The notes beneath the pieces are model-generated. The model had not been told where the DNA came from. It was given only the letters and a program-made list of their open reading frames with translations, and searched no databases. This document shows positions 59,901 to 64,000 of a DNA stretch of 64,000 nt, piece by piece. The position numbers were made by a program, and so were the translations under genes. The stretch spans positions 14,634,001 to 14,698,000 of the forward strand of contig CM076141.1 in NCBI GenBank assembly GCA_038025085.1, written 5' to 3'. This stretch comes from Tetragonia tetragonoides (taxonomy: Eukaryota > Streptophyta > Magnoliopsida > Caryophyllales > Aizoaceae). How positions within the stretch are numbered: the stretch's first letter is position 1; the number at the start of each line of letters is the position of its first letter.

Positions 59901-62500
59901 CACCCACCTTCTCAACTTGTTACCCACAACAACACTCAACTTTCACACACCCTACGAGTTCCTTTATCACAAACAGCCATCCTACACACATTTACGTGTC
60001 TTTGGGTGTCTATGCTATCCAAATATCTCTGCCACCACCCCTCACAAACTAGCCCCGCGCTCTACGCCATGTGTGTTCCTTGGGTATCCATCTAATCACC
60101 GGGGATACAGGTGTCTAGACTTATCTACGCGCAAGGTCATAATCTCCCGTCATGTGGTTTTTGATGAGTCCGTCTTCCCCTTCTCGTCTTCATCTCAATC
60201 ATCACTCTCATATGATTTCTTAGATGCAAACATTCCCCCCTCTCCTCTTCATACACACCCACACTCCTACAAGTTCCCTACCACTCATCCACCCTCTCCC
60301 CATCCGTCGAAGACTAGCTCTGATACCATGATAAAGTATAAATGACAGCCTATCAAAGCTCTTGAGTTATCTCATATATATACTACAAGAGTAATTAAGG
60401 AAGAGTATATACAGGGAACATTCTAGAGATATTGAGAGACTAAGAGACTATACATATTCTAGACATATTCTAGAGATTATAATTAATGTAAACATATATT
60501 TCTTATCATATATATAACAGCTAATATATGTATACTACATGTACAAAATGATCGAACAAACAGCTAACCACTAACGGCTAATGCAATCGACTAACAGCTA
60601 ATTGTCAAACAGGGTCATACTATATTGTATGTAGGTCGTATTTGAAAGAGACAAAAACAAAAGTGAAAGAGACTAAAACAAAAGTGCTATATGGCTGTAA
60701 AAGGGATTCAAAGAAAGCTTAGTTACCCTGGAGAAGAAGACGAAGGAGGTGCATACTTTGATGAGCAAAAACACAATTCTCAAGACAGTCCAATAACTTT
60801 CTCGTGACCATCTCTGAAGCAAATTCTCTCTCTTCTCTAAGCTCATTTCCGAGAATTGGTGAATATAAGGCCATCTCCAATCCAAACATAAACGCCCACA
60901 AAGCAACAGTGTGCCTAATCTTGTTGATAGAAGTGTCAGCACTATCTTTATTAGAAAAACTGCTTCTGGAAGTCCTCTCTTAACTAATTTCTCTCCCACC
61001 TGCAAAATTTATGATTACAATTATTTTTTAATGAAAAAACTATACAAGACTACGTAGATTACTTGAGTTTAGTTTGGCTTAGTTTAGTTCAGTTCGATTC
61101 ACTATGGTTCTTACCGAAAAGTTATCACTCTAATAATAATTTTATATTCTAACCATTGAAAAGACATCAAACATATATCTCCAAATGAACCAATACTACA
61201 GCAATTTTAATATTTTTGATGAGTTTAGAAAGGATTAGAGATGAAATTTAAAATAATAATTTAATTTAGTTCAAGTCAATTTGGGTTTACCCAGTGAAAA
61301 GAACGGAGCGTACTGACCACGTAACTAAGTCTCAAAAGTCAAAAGTCTCAAAAAATACTTGACGACATGAGACAAAAAGAGTGATATGAGGGAGAAATTC
61401 TAAGGAGCAAGAAAATTAGTGCGAATTGACTTGAATATTCAATGATGGTGTGATGTAAGTGGGTAGACTTTCTTAAATCAAATTTATTTCAAAAACTGAT
61501 CAACTGCTTAGACAGTGATATAATTAATTAATGATTATAGATCAAATAAGAAAGTGACATGATGATTGATTGGTTTCTTAATTTTTTTGATATGAGAAAA
61601 CGCGAAATCACTATTCTTAAATTTCGATTGTATTTATGTGCAATATTCAGTAATTCATACGCCAACGAGATAAATCATTTTAAAGTCACGCTCAACTAAA
61701 AGGGCTTACTAGGATAAAGTAATTAATTTCTTATTTTGCAATATATAAAGTACTTTTTTTCTTTAAAAAAAAGGTATTCCGTAAATAAATTACGGAGTAT
61801 TCAGAAATCAAGACATGACCTTTTAATCAGAGTGTCGTCTCCAATTATAGGGGTTAATTTGGCTCCTCTCAAATAGTGTTCCTCCGTACGAGAGGATATT
61901 CGTAACAAGATTGTACAATAAAAAACCACAATTTAAAAGAAAAGGTTTGAAATCGTCAAAACTGTTTTAATATTTTAGACATGTACTGTACTTAGTGTTT
62001 TCAATTCGATATCGTTTGTAGATGTGAATTAGTATGATAACAAAATTTCTATTTTCTTCCTTTTGCAGAGTTAAAAGAATACCCAAAAGAAAAACTTTAA
62101 TCATAAGGAAAGATTAGCCTAATAAAACAGTAAAAAAAGAATAAAAAAAAAAAAGACATACCTCATCTGGGATAGGAGATTGAGAGGCAGAAGCTCTATA
62201 GAGAGAAGCAAGAGTTTCATCACGGTCAACTGACCGAGCCTCATCGTTCAAAGGAGGTGGTAAAGAAGGAATAAGAGCCTCACAGATGGCGGTCAGTGAT
62301 TGGATTTGCGAAGAAGATAAGCCATGGCTGTACGCATTCACAGTCTCTCTCCTCATCTCTCCCAACAAAGGATGATAAGAATTCATCTTCTTCATGCTGG
62401 TGGTGGTGGGTTTCTTTCTCGTGATCACTACTACCTCTGTTTCTGTTTCTGTTGTTTCTGTTTCTCTCTCTGTTTTTGATTGTGTTTCTCCCTCACACAT
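55251..62500 (-). CDS. FAO: Long-chain fatty alcohol oxidase, copy C (three exons)
   Basis: Exons 62162-62500, 60727-60999 and 55251-56999, phase 0 with GT-AG introns, give about 786 aa (113+91+582). The N-terminus is the longest of the three and Glu/Thr-rich ([20 protein letters not shown]), probably from local repeat expansion. Exon 3 carries [20 protein letters not shown] (FAD), [30 protein letters not shown] (Gly to Ser in the HQMGS motif of A and B) and [16 protein letters not shown]. Intron 2 (3.7 kb) is filled by a rearranged Copia element. A PMD-carrying MULE begins 269 bp upstream of the start codon. Frames are open; function as for the other copies. Confidence 0.88.
57340..57519 (-). 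repeat. 3' LTR of the rearranged Copia (180 bp)
   Basis: About 97 percent identical to 60329-60508; it lies next to a minus-strand G-rich polypurine-like tract. Confidence 0.9.
57520..58994 (-). pseudogene. Copia reverse transcriptase-RNase H fragment
   Basis: The minus-strand frame is open for about 490 codons, from about 58994 ([13 protein letters not shown]..) to the stop near 57517. RT motifs: [41 protein letters not shown] and the catalytic [13 protein letters not shown]. RNase H motifs: [29 protein letters not shown] and CDNVSAVYL. The frame is well preserved, but it is cut off from gag and integrase by the inversion. Confidence 0.9.
58995..60345 (+). pseudogene. Inverted Copia protease-end/integrase fragment
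   Basis: The plus-strand frame is open from about 58995 ([20 protein letters not shown]) to 60345, and its last codons run through the primer-binding site into the LTR. GAG-pre-integrase: [15 protein letters not shown] and [14 protein letters not shown] (zinc-binding HHCC region). Integrase core: [23 protein letters not shown] and [16 protein letters not shown] (DDE). The tail has [14 protein letters not shown]. Orientation is opposite to the RT fragment and the LTRs. Confidence 0.9.
60329..60508 (-). repeat. 5' LTR of the rearranged Copia (180 bp)
   Basis: Adjacent (minus strand) to the primer-binding site at 60317-60328. Confidence 0.9.
60727..60999 (-). CDS. FAO: FAO-C exon 2
   Basis: 273 bp, phase 0, [19 protein letters not shown] to TSFVFFSR, with two hydrophobic stretches. 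Acceptor TTTTGCAG, donor GTAACT. Confidence 0.88.
61000..62161 (-). other. FAO-C intron 1 (1.16 kb)
   Basis: AT-rich, with no clear element inside; about half the size of intron 1 in A and B. Confidence 0.6.
62162..62500 (-). CDS. FAO: FAO-C exon 1
   Basis: ATG at 62500 ([15 protein letters not shown]), then [17 protein letters not shown] and the conserved [20 protein letters not shown]. Donor GTATGT after GATGAG. Confidence 0.85.
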
Positions 62501-62626
62501 GATGATGGTTTAAGTTTTTATATGGTCAAGAGTTATGGTTTTGGAATTGGATTATTTGGATTTGGATTTGGATTTGGATTTGGGTTTTGGTTTTCTTTGT
62601 TTGGGAAAGATATCATATATCGCTGC

Positions 62627-62634
62627 TATATATA
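62627..62634 (-). promoter_or_regulatory. Possible TATA box of FAO-C
   Basis: TATATATA about 127 bp upstream of the FAO-C ATG, between the gene and the MULE terminus at 62770. Position is plausible, but AT-rich DNA makes chance matches common. Confidence 0.35.
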
Positions 62635-62962
62635 ATACTCGTAATATAGGCTTTGCTGTCTTTTTTCCCCATGATTTAAGCGGTTAAGCCTTGAGCCGAT
62701 ATGGATAGGGATTATTAAATATCTTTTTTTATTTGAATAGAAAATATTTTATTTTAGATATTCCATAAAGTGAATTGCTATTTACCGCCCAAAATTACTA
62801 CCTACCGCCTCTATAAATTACCCATTTGCCCTTCACTCACTCATCCTCACTCATCACTCATCCTCACTCATACTCATCCTCACTCAAAGCAAAACCACCA
62901 CCACCACCACCACCACTCACGGAAAACCACCACCACTCACGGCAAAACCACCACCATTCAAA

Positions 62963-63447
62963 ATGTCAGGGGCTAGCGGCAACGGCAGAGGCGGCGACGG
63001 GGACGGAGGCGGCGAGCATAGCGGCGCGGGGGTATAGATTCGAATTTTTTTTGCTTTATTTACTCTAATTTGCTTTGATTTTTACGAAATGTGTTGATAT
63101 AGGAGTGTTTTTATTCGCGGTTTATAGACAATTGAATTGAATTTGTGTTGTTTGAAGTTGTGTTGATTGATTTGTGAATTTTCGAGTTCGTCGGAGTAGA
63201 GTCGGGCGTCTGAAAAAGACGACTCACCCATAGGTGAGTCGCCTGTAATAGACGACTCACCCATGGGTGAGTCGAGATCGGCAGACGACTCGCCCATGGG
63301 TGAGTCGCCTGTAGCAGACGACTCACCCAAGGTGAGTCGAGATCGACAGACGACTCACCTATGGGTGAGTCGCCAGTCGCAGACGACTCACCCATAGGTG
63401 AGTCGAGATCGGCAGACGACCGACACAAAAAAAAAATATTATTATTA

Positions 63448-63489
<42 letters not shown>

Positions 63490-64000
63490 TATTATTATTA
63501 TTATTATTTATTGTTATTATTATTATTATTATTATTATTGTTATTATTATTTGTTATTACAATTATTATTAGTTGTCAATTATTATTTTAATTGTTTATT
63601 ACTGATTATTGTTTAATTAATTAAAAATGTGAAATGATAGATGGGAGGAGCCGGTAAATCGGTGCCGAGGTTATTCAGTGAACTAGCTGGTTCAGGACCG
63701 CGTCACACGAGGACGCGCGGGATTGATGCCTCTGTACGGAGACAGAGAGAGGCAGTTCGGATGAGGGAGATGACTGCTGAGCAACACGATTACGAAACTA
63801 GCGAGTTCTACTCCGGGGATCAGTCCATGGACGATGATCAGATTGGCGTCGAATCATCCTCAGATTGGCGCGTGGTGAAGGGCAGAGGCGGTAGGTTTGT
63901 TAGTACTGGGTCGTCCAGTACTAGCAAACGATCTAGAGCGGAGGACGACACTACGTGGCTTGTTACAGAGGCTGTGCCCGGTGGGCCGGCGGATGATAGC
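62963..64000 (+). CDS. PMD protein, second copy (5' part)
   Basis: Exon 1 is 62963-63031 (MSGASGNGRGGDGDGGGEHS.., 23 codons, donor GTATAG rather than the GTAAGT of copy 1). Exon 2 starts at 63641 after GATAG with MGGAGKSVPRLFSELAGSGP and stays open to 64000. The 120 visible codons of exon 2 are close to copy 1, with a 6-residue deletion after VRMREMT. The PMD fold itself lies beyond the window edge. It is divergent from FAO-C, with start codons 463 bp apart. Confidence 0.8.
63221..63404. repeat. 33 bp periodic palindrome array in PMD intron 1 (element 2)
   Basis: Six units start at 63221, 63254, 63287, 63320, 63352 and 63385. The core unit is the perfect 20 bp palindrome GACTCACCCATGGGTGAGTC (variants with CCCATAGG, CGCCC, CTATGG and one deleted base). 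The 13 bp spacers alternate between GCCTGTAGCAGAC-type and GAGATCGGCAGAC-type. Confidence 0.92.
63437..63560. repeat. (TTA)n microsatellite
   Basis: Triplet repeat with minor interruptions following the palindrome array, in the same relative place as the (AAT)n stretch at 53.56-53.73 kb. Confidence 0.9.

Larger units (their letters stand above)
57340..60508 (-). mobile_element. Rearranged Copia retrotransposon in FAO-C intron 2
   Basis: Two 180 bp LTRs in the same orientation (57340-57519 and 60329-60508) are bounded by TGAT..ATCA ends. The target duplication TATAT is at 57335-57339 and 60509-60513. Read on the minus strand, the 5' LTR is on the right, followed by the primer-binding site TGGTATCAGAGC (60328-60317), and the 3' LTR on the left is preceded by a G-rich tract (GCGGGGGTG). 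The RT-RNase H part is minus strand as expected, but the protease/integrase part is on the plus strand. This indicates an internal inversion plus loss of gag. The LTRs differ at about five positions by eye. Confidence 0.9.
62770..64000 (+). mobile_element. Second PMD-carrying MULE, left end only (continues past window)
   Basis: The terminus GTGAATTGCTATTTACCGCCC matches the right end of the element at 48.1-54.3 kb base for base over its first 30 or so bases. The order is the same in the opposite direction: TIR, CTCACT-rich leader, tiny PMD exon 1, intron with palindrome array and triplet repeat, PMD exon 2. The remainder lies outside the window. Confidence 0.85.

Noticed and set aside
63221..63404. 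CRISPR-like regular array
   Set aside because: The repeat is a palindrome within a plant intron, the 13 bp spacers alternate between only two sequences, and no cas genes exist; this is nuclear plant DNA.

Overview
The window is nuclear DNA of a flowering plant. It has GT-AG spliced genes, plant-type Copia, LINE, SINE, Mutator (MULE), Stowaway and Helitron remnants, long AT-rich intergenic stretches and (ATT)n/(TA)n microsatellites. A eudicot is likely. The amaranthin/aerolysin-type lectin and the dispersed repeat families fit Caryophyllales (spinach/beet/quinoa relatives), but that placement is inference. There are no rRNA genes, CRISPR arrays or operons.

Layout. 1-3.2 kb: a foldback element, two TIR elements and an (ATT)n array. 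3.7-5.5 kb: 3' remnant of a minus-strand LINE. 6.1-6.3 kb: a tRNA-type SINE. 6.3-7.5 kb: main exon of an amaranthin-lectin/aerolysin-like gene that lacks its N-terminus. 8.3-12.8 kb: a gene-less 4.5 kb block with two tRNA-like sequences, many copies of a GTGACCCC-type word and CT/GA-rich ends. 12.9-21.1 kb: a dispersed AT-rich repeat family around a truncated Copia element (14.2-18.4 kb, 1454 bp 5' LTR) and a palindromic MITE. 22.5-22.84 kb: a minisatellite ending at a Helitron-type 3' terminus. 24.1-62.5 kb: three tandem minus-strand long-chain alcohol oxidase (FAO) genes, here called A, B and C. Each has three exons with conserved phase-0 boundaries. Intron 2 is 108 bp in B but has been enlarged independently by a LINE in A and by an internally inverted Copia element in C.

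The most interesting object is a 6.2 kb MULE-type element at 48.08-54.31 kb inserted between FAO-B and FAO-C. It encodes a MULE transposase spliced to an OTU cysteine-protease domain (plus strand). Convergent with it is an apparently intact four-exon plant-mobile-domain (PMD) protein of 622 aa (minus strand). Both genes start near opposite ends with a tiny exon 1 followed by an intron 1 that carries a 32-33 bp periodic array of palindromes centred on CCATGG. A second copy starts at 62.77 kb, 269 bp upstream of the FAO-C start codon, and runs off the window. It has the same PMD gene start and a cleaner six-unit array of 33 bp period. The arms of the palindromes differ between copies while dyad symmetry and spacing are kept. 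This suggests a selected protein-binding array and, by analogy with VANDAL/VANC, a possible sequence-specific anti-silencing or transposition system.

The FAO genes are the best host genes here. They are predicted FAD-dependent membrane oxidases that convert long-chain fatty alcohols to aldehydes. A fragmentary minus-strand gene at 43.7-47.8 kb is suggested by splice-consistent exons but was not recognised.
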